From Aquiluna sp. (lineage in GTDB: Bacteria; Actinomycetota; Actinomycetes; Actinomycetales; Microbacteriaceae): a stretch of 64,000 nt of DNA. Location of the stretch: contig JAGYIJ010000002.1 of assembly GCA_018402685.1 (NCBI GenBank), forward strand, positions 620,001 through 684,000. The letters run 5' to 3'. Shown here one piece after another: positions 9,079-16,672 of the stretch; the first letter of the stretch is position 1; each line of letters starts with the position of its first letter. The notes below the pieces were generated by a model. The model saw only the letters and a list, made by a program, of their open reading frames with translations. It was not told the DNA's origin and did not search any database. A program made the translations under genes and the position numbers.

Positions 9079-10677
9079 GACAAGATTTCAATTGCAGCCA
9101 TCGCAGCATTGTGTCCACCAATACCGCTAACCGCGCCACCTCGCCTGGCACTAGCCCCACAAACCAGAACATTGGCGTCATCAGTCGCAACTCCCCAACG
9201 CTGGGCTGGGGTTTCCAAAGGCTCATCATCCTCAACAAATGGCCAGCTAAGCGGTTCGTGGAAGATGTTTCCTCCAGGAAGTCGCAGTGCCTCCTCTAGG
9301 TCCCGGGTGGTCTTGGTTTCAACGCAAGGGTTGCCGTTTCCATCAAGCATCAGTAGGTCTTCGATTGGTTCTGCCAACACCGAATTCAGTGAGCTGAGCA
9401 CGGCACTCTCGAGCTTGTCCCGCATCGCACCGTGCTCAGCCTCTGTCAGGTCTTCAACCAGCGAGTGGGGAGCGTGGAGCGCAAAGACGGTCAAGGTTTG
9501 TGCTCCTGACTCTTGGAGCTCAGCACCAAGGATGCTTGGGTCGGTTAGTGAGTGACAGTAGATCTCGCATGGGCATTGGGTTTGGGATCTCTCCCCTACT
9601 CGCTAGCTCATAAGCACTCTGCAACTGCTCAAAGCTCTCGTTGATATGAAAAGTCCCACCAAACGCAGCCTCTGGGGTGACCGAGGAGTCTTTGAGCTTT
9701 GGCAATCGCTTCAGGAGAAGGTTCACCTTCACTTGAGCACCAAATGGATAAGCCTCAGAAGTACTTGGCTGAGAACCAACTGTCTCGGTCTTGCCGCCCA
9801 TGAGCTTGGTTAGTTCTTGCCTGGAGGAGTTTGCAAGCACCAGATCAGCCTTGAGTTCATGCTCTTGACCAGCTGATCGATATCTGACAATTGCACCCTG
9901 TGAGCTGGTGCTAATTTCTAGAACCTCGGCATCGGAGACCAACTTGGCTCCGTAGCTGATTGCGGCTCGCTCTAACTCTCCAGAGACAGCACCCATGCCA
10001 CCGATTGGCACATTCCAGTCCCCGGTTCCCCCACCAATCACGTGATACAAAAAACACCTATTGGCATTGAGAGTCTCATCTTGGTTTGGAGAGAAGGTCC
10101 CAATCAATGCATCGGTATAGACAACTCCGCGGACCCAGTCATCACTGAAGTCACTTGCAATTGCATTGCCAACAGGCCTTTCGATGAACCTCTCCCAGAT
10201 CGCAGCATCAGTGCTGTTGGCCCTCCACTCGCTTCTTGTTCGAAGTGGAGAGAGGACACTTGGCCAAAGCTCCTTGGCCAGCTGCTGAGTCTGAGAGTAG
10301 AAGTTCCTCCAGGCGACAAAGTCATCAACAGCACCAAGCGCTTCAAAAGACTCCCTGGTTGCCTCAGCATCGTGATTGTCAACCAGTAGTCCCTTGGTGC
10401 TGCCTGGAATCGGGGTGTAGGAGGAGTAGCGCCTTTTCGCTAGCGAAATGTTCAAGCCAAGATCTTCGATGACCTGCTGTGGGAGCAGGCTCACCAGGTA
10501 TGAATAGCGAGAGAGTCTGGCATCAATGCCCTCAAAGGCTTGAGCCGATACTGCAGCTCCCCCAAAGTTGGAAAGTCTCTCCAAGACCGTCACTTCGACT
10601 CCGGCTTTGGCAAGATAGGCGGCGGCAGTAAGGCCGTTATGACCACCGCCAACTATGACGACCGATTTTTTCGTCAA
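9075..10677 (-). CDS. FAD-dependent phytoene-dehydrogenase-like oxidoreductase, frame broken once
   Basis: A flavoprotein of the amine-oxidase/phytoene desaturase group, about 535 residues. The N-terminus has the dinucleotide motif VVIVGGGHNGLTAAAYLAKAG and the ERL..FGGAA block; the C-terminus has the second FAD motif (VLVCGASARRGGAVSGIGGHNAA). These two parts lie in different frames, 9520-10677 and 9075-9494. They join through CEIYCHSLTDPSILGAE if one base is removed near 9567-9572. I treat it as one gene. The substrate is unknown; members of this subgroup are often annotated NAD(P)/FAD-dependent oxidoreductase and there are no carotenoid genes nearby. Its stop overlaps the corrected DMT permease stop by four bases. 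Confidence 0.8.
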
Positions 10678-10903
10678 ATGGCCCTCCCAGAGCTGTTTTT
10701 AAATTTCCTGCAGCTAACAACGATGGTGACCATTGCAAGCTAGAGAATTACTCAAATCTAGCCCTCATCTCTATTTGGGTGCTGCCCCCTCGCTCTTTTA
10801 TTGAGAGCTGTTCAAAGACACGGATTGGCACTATTCTTCGGAAACTGCAATCTCCGAGCTCTAACTGAGAGCAGATCTGTCAGGCACGAAATTTGAGGAA
10901 CAA
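10678..10903. other. Intergenic region before the small ORF and metalloprotease gene
   Basis: Apart from the small ORF at 10904 I see no gene between the FAD oxidoreductase start and the metalloprotease at 11059. This part presumably carries two back-to-back promoters. No tRNA, strong hairpin or clear repeat was recognised. Confidence 0.4.
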
Positions 10904-11032
10904 ATGGCTCGGATACTCGCTTTAGCCCTCCCAGCGCTACTGCTTCTAGCTGAGTTTTTACAAGCACTGAACTCTCCTGATTCAACCAAAGGTACTAGAC
11001 CTGAGCTTTCCTTAGTCAACCTGAATTGCTAG
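10904..11032 (+). CDS. Possible 42-residue hydrophobic peptide
   Basis: A short ORF starting MARILALALPALLLLAEFL, a single hydrophobic helix or signal-like segment, followed by a polar tail ending in Cys. The evidence for translation is a good ribosome site (GAGGAACAA directly ahead of the ATG) and its place 26 bases upstream of the secreted metalloprotease start. It might be a leader peptide or a small membrane protein in the same transcript. There is no family match I can name. It could also be chance; short ORFs with a ribosome site do arise by accident. Confidence 0.35.
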   Translation: MARILALALPALLLLAEFLQALNSPDSTKGTRPELSLVNLNC

Positions 11033-11058
11033 TGTCAAATGTCATTGGGGGGTATTCA

Positions 11059-12822
11059 ATGAAGAAGTTTCTAGCGATTTTTGGCTCAGCTTTGCTGGTA
11101 ATTACATTTGCAACGCCGGTCAGTGCATCACCTGGAAAATGGACCGTAAATCAGCGCACTCTCGCCACATTTGCAGGCAACTCAACACTGCTCACGAATC
11201 TACAAAAGCAACAAATTCGTGCAACCGTCGAGGCAAACCCCAATGCGGACAAGTTCATTTGCACGGGAATAAGGTTCCACTCTCAACCAATGAGCATGAA
11301 CATCATGGTTCGGAAGCGCGCCAAGGCTGCCTGCGAGTTTGCTAAAGAACTAAATCCAGAACTTTCCACGTGGTTTCAAAATAAGCCGACCAAAGCAAGA
11401 AGCTTTGCCGGAAAAGTTCTCTTGACGGTCAAGACTCCTGACATGCGTGAGCAAGCAAATCAAGTCACCTTGGACTCAGAGATGTGCAAGATCCAAGAGA
11501 ACAGCCGAGCACGCAAGTTAGGCGATCCCAATCCTGACTTTGCTGGAGAGCGAGAGATTCTTGGGCGCTACAGAGGTAACGCGACAGCATTCCCTTTCGC
11601 CCCTACCATTTTGCCAACCAAGGGTGAGATCAAGGTCGCCTTCATTTACGTGGACTGGGAAGACCTCCCCGGCACATCCGAAGACTACGAGTATTACAAG
11701 CAGCAGATACAGATGTTTGAAGACTTCTATTGGATGGCTTCTGAAAACAAGCTAAGAATGAACGTCCAACTCTCCCCTGATTGGTTCCGTATTGAGGGTT
11801 CTTACAAAGAATTCACCATGACTCAAGGACAAGAGGCGCAGAGTGGATATGCTCCCAAAAAGCAGTTTTTCTATGACGGAGCGGTTGCGGCTTCAGATCC
11901 CGAAACAGACTACTCAGATGTCGATATAGTTTTCTTCGCTATTCCTAGAGCGAAGTCGGTATTTTTTCACGGAGGTCCACATGAGTTCAATTGGATCCAT
12001 AACGGGCACCTAGATACCCAAGAGGGCAAAATCTATGACATTGCTGCAGCTGGGGATTGGTTCCTCAAAAACGACTCGTTTGAGCCTCCTTGGGTTTACT
12101 ACGTTCACGAAACCGGACACATGATTGGCGTTCCGCACCAGGCTGATGAAGACCCAGAAGCAAGAATGGACAGTCGTCTTTGGGTTCGAAACCCCTTGAA
12201 TGGCTATGACATCATGTCAAACCAGGGTGGCTCCTCAAGAACGATGACCTCTTGGCTTCGCTGGCTAGCCGGTTGGCTCGATGATGATCAAGTTGCTTGC
12301 ATCACAAAAGAGGCCGTGACTGAGAACTATTTTGAGCTATTCCCGATAAACCAAATTGGAGCAGATACGGAGTCCCTCGTAATCAGGCTCAGCGACACCA
12401 AGGCGGTGGTGGTTGAGTCGAGAAGATTTGACGAATACTTCGATCGAAAAACTAGAAATTCCAAAGACGGTCTCATCGTCTACACGGTAGATGCCACGAA
12501 GGGTAGCGCTCAGGCCAATCAGGTGCTGGTCAGCCCAAGAGACATAACTGAGTTAATTTCAGAACCCGGTTGGAGGGATGGCTACGAACTTGATGCGTTC
12601 TTTTTCCAGGGTGACTCGGTAGTGATTGATGGGATTCAAATTGAGGCCTACTCAATTGGCAAAGAATCCGACGTTGTTCGAGTCACCCGCTCGCTCAGCG
12701 CTGGGGTTGATGGTGAGGAAGAACCGGAATCGCATCTGGTTTTTGAGAACCAAGGCAGAGAACCCGATGGGGAAACATTTTGCGGTTGCTGCGGATGTGT
12801 TCCAGACCCAGCTATTCACTAG
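11059..12822 (+). CDS. Secreted M6-like zinc metalloprotease with N-terminal OmpA-like domain
   Basis: A 587-residue secreted protein. Start at ATG 11059 after a GGGGGG ribosome site; it opens a signal peptide (MKKFLAIFGSALLVITFATPVSA). Residues about 30-125 are the same Cys-paired OmpA-like domain as the small secreted protein at 7625. The catalytic part carries a zinc motif HETGH at 350-354 followed by MIGVPHQ, and a later block NGYDIMSNQGG with a WL.WLAGWL segment, which together fit gluzincin M6 (immune inhibitor A-like) peptidases. The tail is odd: it ends in a Cys cluster (FCGCCGCVPDP) and has no cell-wall anchor. The protease call rests on motifs only. It overlaps the convergent oxidoreductase stop by 11 bases. 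Confidence 0.75.
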   Translation: MKKFLAIFGSALLVITFATPVSASPGKWTVNQRTLATFAGNSTLLTNLQKQQIRATVEANPNADKFICTGIRFHSQPMSMNIMVRKRAKAACEFAKELNPELSTWFQNKPTKARSFAGKVLLTVKTPDMREQANQVTLDSEMCKIQENSRARKLGDPNPDFAGEREILGRYRGNATAFPFAPTILPTKGEIKVAFIYVDWEDLPGTSEDYEYYKQQIQMFEDFYWMASENKLRMNVQLSPDWFRIEGSYKEFTMTQGQEAQSGYAPKKQFFYDGAVAASDPETDYSDVDIVFFAIPRAKSVFFHGGPHEFNWIHNGHLDTQEGKIYDIAAAGDWFLKNDSFEPPWVYYVHETGHMIGVPHQADEDPEARMDSRLWVRNPLNGYDIMSNQGGSSRTMTSWLRWLAGWLDDDQVACITKEAVTENYFELFPINQIGADTESLVIRLSDTKAVVVESRRFDEYFDRKTRNSKDGLIVYTVDATKGSAQANQVLVSPRDITELISEPGWRDGYELDAFFFQGDSVVIDGIQIEAYSIGKESDVVRVTRSLSAGVDGEEEPESHLVFENQGREPDGETFCGCCGCVPDPAIH

Positions 12823-13770
12823 TCGCGAGAGAAACTACAGGCCTCCCATGGCTCTCACCACGTTGGTAGCTCGCAATGAGTTCGATCACATTCGATAGCC
12901 CCTTGGTCACAACAGCCAAGCTTGATAGATCTTGAATTTGATCTGCGACGCTTGACCTGGTCTCTGGGGTGTCTTGACTAAAGATCATCTTTTGCTTGCC
13001 CCTGGAGAGCCTGGTCTCCAAAGTGCTGGCCAGGTAACCACCAAAGAACTTTGATCCGCCGCGATCAGAGCCAATTAGAACCACCAGGCCAATCTCACTA
13101 AGGAGTGGGGTTAGGGCGCTCAGGGGGTTGGCTCCCCAAGCACGAAGATCGCATCAAATACCTTGTGCTCAAGCTTTGCAACTCCGTCATGACCGATGAC
13201 CTTGCTTGCTCCTGCCAACCTCACCCACTCACTCTTGCCTGGGCTTGCTGTGGCGGTGACAGCGATTCCGCGCTGATTCAACAATTGCGTCAAAAAACCA
13301 CCCACGGCTCCCGATGCGCCAATCACCAGTGCACGCTCTGCACCTGGCGGAAGCAGTTTTAGAGCGTCGTTTGCGGTGATGCCACTAACCGGGATGGTGG
13401 CCGCCTTCTCCATGCTCAAGCCCTCTGGCACCTTGGTGATCCAAGAGCTCTTGGTTATGGCGAATTCGGCAAAGGTGCCGCGGCCAACCCCAAAGACCTT
13501 GTCTCCCACTGAAAAGCCCTGAGTATCCCCAACGTCAACCACAGTCCCACTAAAGCTCTGCCCGACACCGATGTGCTTTGGCTTTGAAAGACCCAGCATC
13601 AAACGAACGAGAGTTGGGTCTCCCTGCATCAGGTGGTCCATTGAGGCATCAATGGCCGCGTATTCAACCTTGACCAACATCTGGTCTTTTGAGAGCTTGG
13701 GCATTGGCACCCTCTCAAGACTTAGTTTTCGCCAATCTCCATATTCGCGACGAACAACTGCCTGCATCAT
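12812..13770 (-). CDS. Zinc-free MDR-family alcohol dehydrogenase/quinone oxidoreductase, frame broken once
   Basis: A medium-chain dehydrogenase/reductase resembling NADPH:quinone reductases. The N-terminal GroES-like part (VVRREYGDWRKLSLERVPMP, GQSFSGTVVDVG) and nucleotide motif (VIGASGAVGGF) are in one frame. The C-terminal part (VLIGSDRGGSKFFGG...) is in another. They join through EPTPLSALTPLLSEIG if the five-G run at 13123-13127 is given one more base, a homopolymer error by appearance. The start is the ATG at 13770, which overlaps the HTH gene stop (ATGA). No catalytic-zinc ligands are seen. Substrate unknown. Confidence 0.75.
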
Positions 13771-13976
13771 TTCTCCAGCCAAAACAACTCCCTAATTTCA
13801 CAGTCAAAGACTTCTGCGATCTTGATCGCCAGTTCAAGTGATGGCGAATACTTCCCTGACTCAATAGCAATGATTGATTGCCTCGAGACACCCACTAGAT
13901 CTGCGAGGGCTTGCTGAGTCATGCCCTCGCCCTGCTGCCTAACTTCCCTGAGACGGTTCTTGAGTTTTTGAGTCAC
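13767..13976 (-). CDS. Small Cro/C1-type HTH regulator
   Basis: A 69-residue single-domain repressor of the YozG type: helix-turn-helix at about residues 20-45 (TQQALADLVGVSRQSIIAIESGKYSPSLELA) and a short tail (CEIRELFWLEK). It starts with GTG, overlapping the stop of the membrane-protein gene (GTGA), so the two are translated together. Such pairs usually control themselves and their membrane partner; the GTAAAG/CTTTAC repeats just upstream of the first gene (14422-14459) are the likely binding sites. The oxidoreductase downstream may belong to the same transcript. Confidence 0.85.
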   Translation of the reverse strand: MTQKLKNRLREVRQQGEGMTQQALADLVGVSRQSIIAIESGKYSPSLELAIKIAEVFDCEIRELFWLEK

Positions 13977-14401
13977 TCAGTTACCCCAAACCGATACATG
14001 ATCAGCTTTGCCGCTGATCCAATAGCGCTTGCAAGAGAGAAGAAGATTAGAAGTGAGGTGGCGATATAGAAGTGATCAAACCTAAATGCAGCAAGACCGA
14101 GTGCCACAACTCCCCCGATGACATAAAAACCCTGGGTGTAGAACTCACCAAGTCTGTGAATCTTCGTGTCACGCTCATCGGTGAGTTTTAGTTTCGAGCT
14201 CCTGCCAAACGCTGCAGATAGCAGTGTGGATGCAATCACACTGACACCGACCCCGGCACCGATAGCCCAGGCCAATGGTGCAACCAGGTCGTATTCCGAC
14301 ATTGGCTTTGAGAACTCAGAAGAAAGTAGCGTGAAGTAAACCACGATGCTCACGGGTGCTGATAGGACCTGTGCCCAGAAAGATATTTGATGCCTGTTCA
14401 T
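13973..14401 (-). CDS. Four-helix membrane protein paired with an HTH regulator
   Basis: A 142-residue protein with about four membrane segments (10-30, 44-68, 90-108, 115-135) and a cytosolic loop (KLKLTDERDTKIHRLGEF). The DERD block between helices 2 and 3 is typical of small membrane proteins encoded beside YozG-like HTH genes. The function of these pairs is not known to me. Its start at 14401 is preceded by GCGGAGG, a strong ribosome site, and its promoter region carries the putative operator. Intact. Confidence 0.7.
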   Translation of the reverse strand: MNRHQISFWAQVLSAPVSIVVYFTLLSSEFSKPMSEYDLVAPLAWAIGAGVGVSVIASTLLSAAFGRSSKLKLTDERDTKIHRLGEFYTQGFYVIGGVVALGLAAFRFDHFYIATSLLIFFSLASAIGSAAKLIMYRFGVTE

Positions 14402-14421
14402 TTGAACCTCCGCAGGAAAAT

Positions 14422-14459
14422 GTAAAGCACACTTTACTAAATGTCAAGCTTGCTTTACA
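14422..14459 (-). promoter_or_regulatory. Putative operator of the HTH/membrane-protein operon
   Basis: An inverted repeat GTAAAG-CACA-CTTTAC (14422-14437) followed 14 bases on by another half-site, GCTTTACA (14452-14459). It sits about 20 bases upstream of the first gene of the operon. Small Cro/C1-like regulators bind such short palindromes; autoregulation is inferred. Confidence 0.55.
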
Positions 14460-14535
14460 AATTCGTGACAGCCAGAGCGAGATTCCAGAAATTTGAGGCT
14501 TGAAAAGCCGTTGGACATAGAACCAACCAAAAGAG

Positions 14536-14557
14536 TCGAACTCCTCACCTGCTCATT
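14536..14557 (-). repeat. Degenerate copy of the tRNA-Thr 3' segment (possible old attachment site)
   Basis: These 22 bases match 20 of 22 positions of the T-loop to anticodon-stem part of tRNA-Thr(CGU), which is also duplicated at 16518 and complete at 24465, in the same orientation. Matching fades on both sides. It may be a decayed attachment site left by an earlier insertion and would bound the surface-protein gene at 14696. Chance similarity is possible at this length. Confidence 0.4.
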
Positions 14558-14663
14558 GAGAACCACTTAGCATTCCGAGACTGGTTGCGAAAATTCTGAC
14601 TGCTCGCATTGCGTCAATTCAAGATAGCCAAAAATCAAGTTGGGGCCAGTTGCCGACTGGTAT

Positions 14664-14683
14664 CTTTCTATAAATCTAGAAAG
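14664..14683. promoter_or_regulatory. Palindrome upstream of the surface-protein gene
   Basis: Seven-base arms CTTTCTA and TAGAAAG separated by TAAATC, ending 12 bases before the start of the gene at 14696. It could be an operator overlapping the promoter or initiation region. No regulator can be assigned. Confidence 0.3.
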
Positions 14684-14695
14684 TAGACAAAACCC

Positions 14696-16504
14696 ATGTC
14701 GTTTAGCCTTGTCAGGGCAAAAATCGCAAGCGCAGCAACCATGGCTCTAACCTTCTCCATGCTGGGTGTTCTCCCTGCCCAAGCCTCTGTTTTTAACTGC
14801 GATGGGGGCGGAACCTACACGGTTTCTTCAGGAGTGGCGACGACGAACAGCTCATGTGCAGGTGATGTTGAATTTGACGCCTCGGTGACTTCGATCGCAA
14901 ATCAAGCCTTCCAGAACAACTCATCGCTATCTTCCGTCGTCTTTCCTTCATCTGTGACTTCCATTGGGAACGATGCTTTCAAGAACACCAAGATCAACTC
15001 GATTACATTTAGCGAGGGGCTCGCATCTATCGGGAGCTACGCATTTGCTGATATTGCGCCCTCCGCTGGCACCAGATTGAACGCCGTTTTTCCAAACACA
15101 CTGACCTCCATGGGTGATCAGGCATTTGCCCAGTCTCGGCTTGGGCACTTCGTCTTTGGTTCAGGCCTGACGACTATTCCAAGCCATAGTTTTTACAACA
15201 ACTTCGGCTTCGGCGCTCTATCTGTGACATTGACCAGCAGTGTTACTTCAATCGCAACAGCGGCATTTGTAGGTCTGCGTCAGGAGTATCTCTACCTGCC
15301 GGACTCGATTACAGCGATAGCTGAGAGAGCGTTTGAAGGCAGCGCCCTGAAAATAGTGAGACTCCCGGAGAATCTCTCTTCCTTGCACAGCACAGCATTT
15401 AGGTCATCTGGGTCTATTCAAAAGGTGGTCTACTGCGGCAATCTATCTGGAGTCTCGAGCACCGAGGGTATCTCTGGAAAGCCGGTGGTCTGCGGAAAGG
15501 TTGCGGAGTTTAAGTCGAACATTCCTGGTGAATTCAACGAGACCTACCTGCAGGTTGCAAGTTCCTCTGAAGCTCTTGAGACCCCCAATTTCAACCGATC
15601 CGGATTTGAAATCACGGCTTGGAACCTGCAAGCGAATGGGCTCGGTACCTCTTATCCCGCTGGAAGCACTTTCCCATTTACTTCTGACACCATTCTTTAT
15701 GCAAGTTGGAGTGTCGTGGTTTATACGGTGTCTTTTGACTCGTCGGGAGGATCTACACAAACGGCCCTCGGCTTCCCGCTGGGCAGCTCCCCATTGACCC
15801 TGCCCACATCGAGTCGCTCGGGTTATGACTTTTTGGGTTGGTTTAGTGCCTCGCAGCCATCCTTATTGCTCTCAGGAAGCTACACGCCGGGGTCAAATCA
15901 GACCCTGACCGCAAGCTGGTCTGAAATCGTTCAGGTTGCAGCTGCACCCCCGGCGGATACCCCAACATTAAATATCGTCCTGCCCGAAATTAAAAGCTTC
16001 TCGAGTCAGACTGTGTCGCCCGGGGACAAGGTGGTTGTCTCAGGTCGGAGGCTTGACATGGTTCAGTCAGCGTCAGTGGGGGGTTTGAATGCCGAAATTT
16101 CGCTAAAAAGCGAGGGTGGTTTCACTTTGCAGACACCAGCCTCCCTTCCTGGTGGAAGTTACGATCTTGTTCTTGAAACCGCGTCTGGTCGAATTACCTT
16201 CATGTCCGCCCTGAGGATAAATCCCCCGATGGGACTTGCCTCTTTCACGATCAAATTGGATTCAGACTCTCTGAGCGAAGAGCAGTTATTGGAAGTGTCG
16301 ATGATTTCAGCAATGCTTGCTGGTGATTTCAAGAAAATCAACTGTTTAGTAAATGGCGCAGATGAGGGCGTGGCTACTCTAATTTCGGCTCAAGTTTGCA
16401 GCCTCATGTTGTCTGACTCACACTCCTCAGCAATGGCCAAGCAGACAGTAAAGTCCAACTTCAAGGGAAATGGGTACTGGGTTCGCGTCTTCATCGCGGG
16501 CTGA
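14696..16504 (+). CDS. Secreted surface protein with BspA-type leucine-rich repeats
   Basis: A 602-residue exported protein. A signal peptide (about 1-30, ending LPAQAS) is followed by LRR_5/BspA-like repeats at about 55-255, with the recurring pattern xxxSIxxxAFxxxxxLxxVxFPxxVTSI. A Listeria/Bacteroides-type repeat follows near 345-410 (YTVSFDSSGG...GYDFLGW), and an IPT/TIG-like beta domain near 425-510. This architecture is known from adhesive or environment-binding surface proteins. There is no LPxTG anchor or C-terminal membrane helix, so attachment is unexplained. It lies between the degenerate tRNA-Thr fragment and the clear one at 16518, suggesting acquisition. Ligand unknown. Confidence 0.75.
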   Translation: MSFSLVRAKIASAATMALTFSMLGVLPAQASVFNCDGGGTYTVSSGVATTNSSCAGDVEFDASVTSIANQAFQNNSSLSSVVFPSSVTSIGNDAFKNTKINSITFSEGLASIGSYAFADIAPSAGTRLNAVFPNTLTSMGDQAFAQSRLGHFVFGSGLTTIPSHSFYNNFGFGALSVTLTSSVTSIATAAFVGLRQEYLYLPDSITAIAERAFEGSALKIVRLPENLSSLHSTAFRSSGSIQKVVYCGNLSGVSSTEGISGKPVVCGKVAEFKSNIPGEFNETYLQVASSSEALETPNFNRSGFEITAWNLQANGLGTSYPAGSTFPFTSDTILYASWSVVVYTVSFDSSGGSTQTALGFPLGSSPLTLPTSSRSGYDFLGWFSASQPSLLLSGSYTPGSNQTLTASWSEIVQVAAAPPADTPTLNIVLPEIKSFSSQTVSPGDKVVVSGRRLDMVQSASVGGLNAEISLKSEGGFTLQTPASLPGGSYDLVLETASGRITFMSALRINPPMGLASFTIKLDSDSLSEEQLLEVSMISAMLAGDFKKINCLVNGADEGVATLISAQVCSLMLSDSHSSAMAKQTVKSNFKGNGYWVRVFIAG

Positions 16505-16517
16505 GGGTTATCACGGT

Positions 16518-16569
16518 AGAGCCACCCAGGAGAATCGAACTCCTGACCTGCTCTTTACGAGGGAGCTGC
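16518..16569 (-). repeat. Attachment-site-like direct repeat: 3' part of tRNA-Thr
   Basis: These 52 bases are identical to 24463-24514, which span the 3' end through the anticodon stem of the complete tRNA-Thr gene. The remaining 5' half of a tRNA is absent here. This is the expected distal scar of site-specific integration into the 3' end of a tRNA gene. Confidence 0.85.
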
Positions 16570-16672
16570 GTCCCTTTATTCAAAAGCATATATCAAATAG
16601 AGGCGTCCACCAGCTCAAGTAATAATTGGCTCCTTAGCTTGATTTATTGCTTGAGCCAAGTGGCATTCATTT

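Noticed and set aside
9079-9299. Open extension of the DMT permease frame over 70 codons
   Set aside because: It is antisense to the C-terminus of the FAD oxidoreductase and has no transporter features. The normal last helix and stop appear in the neighbouring frame after a one-base correction.
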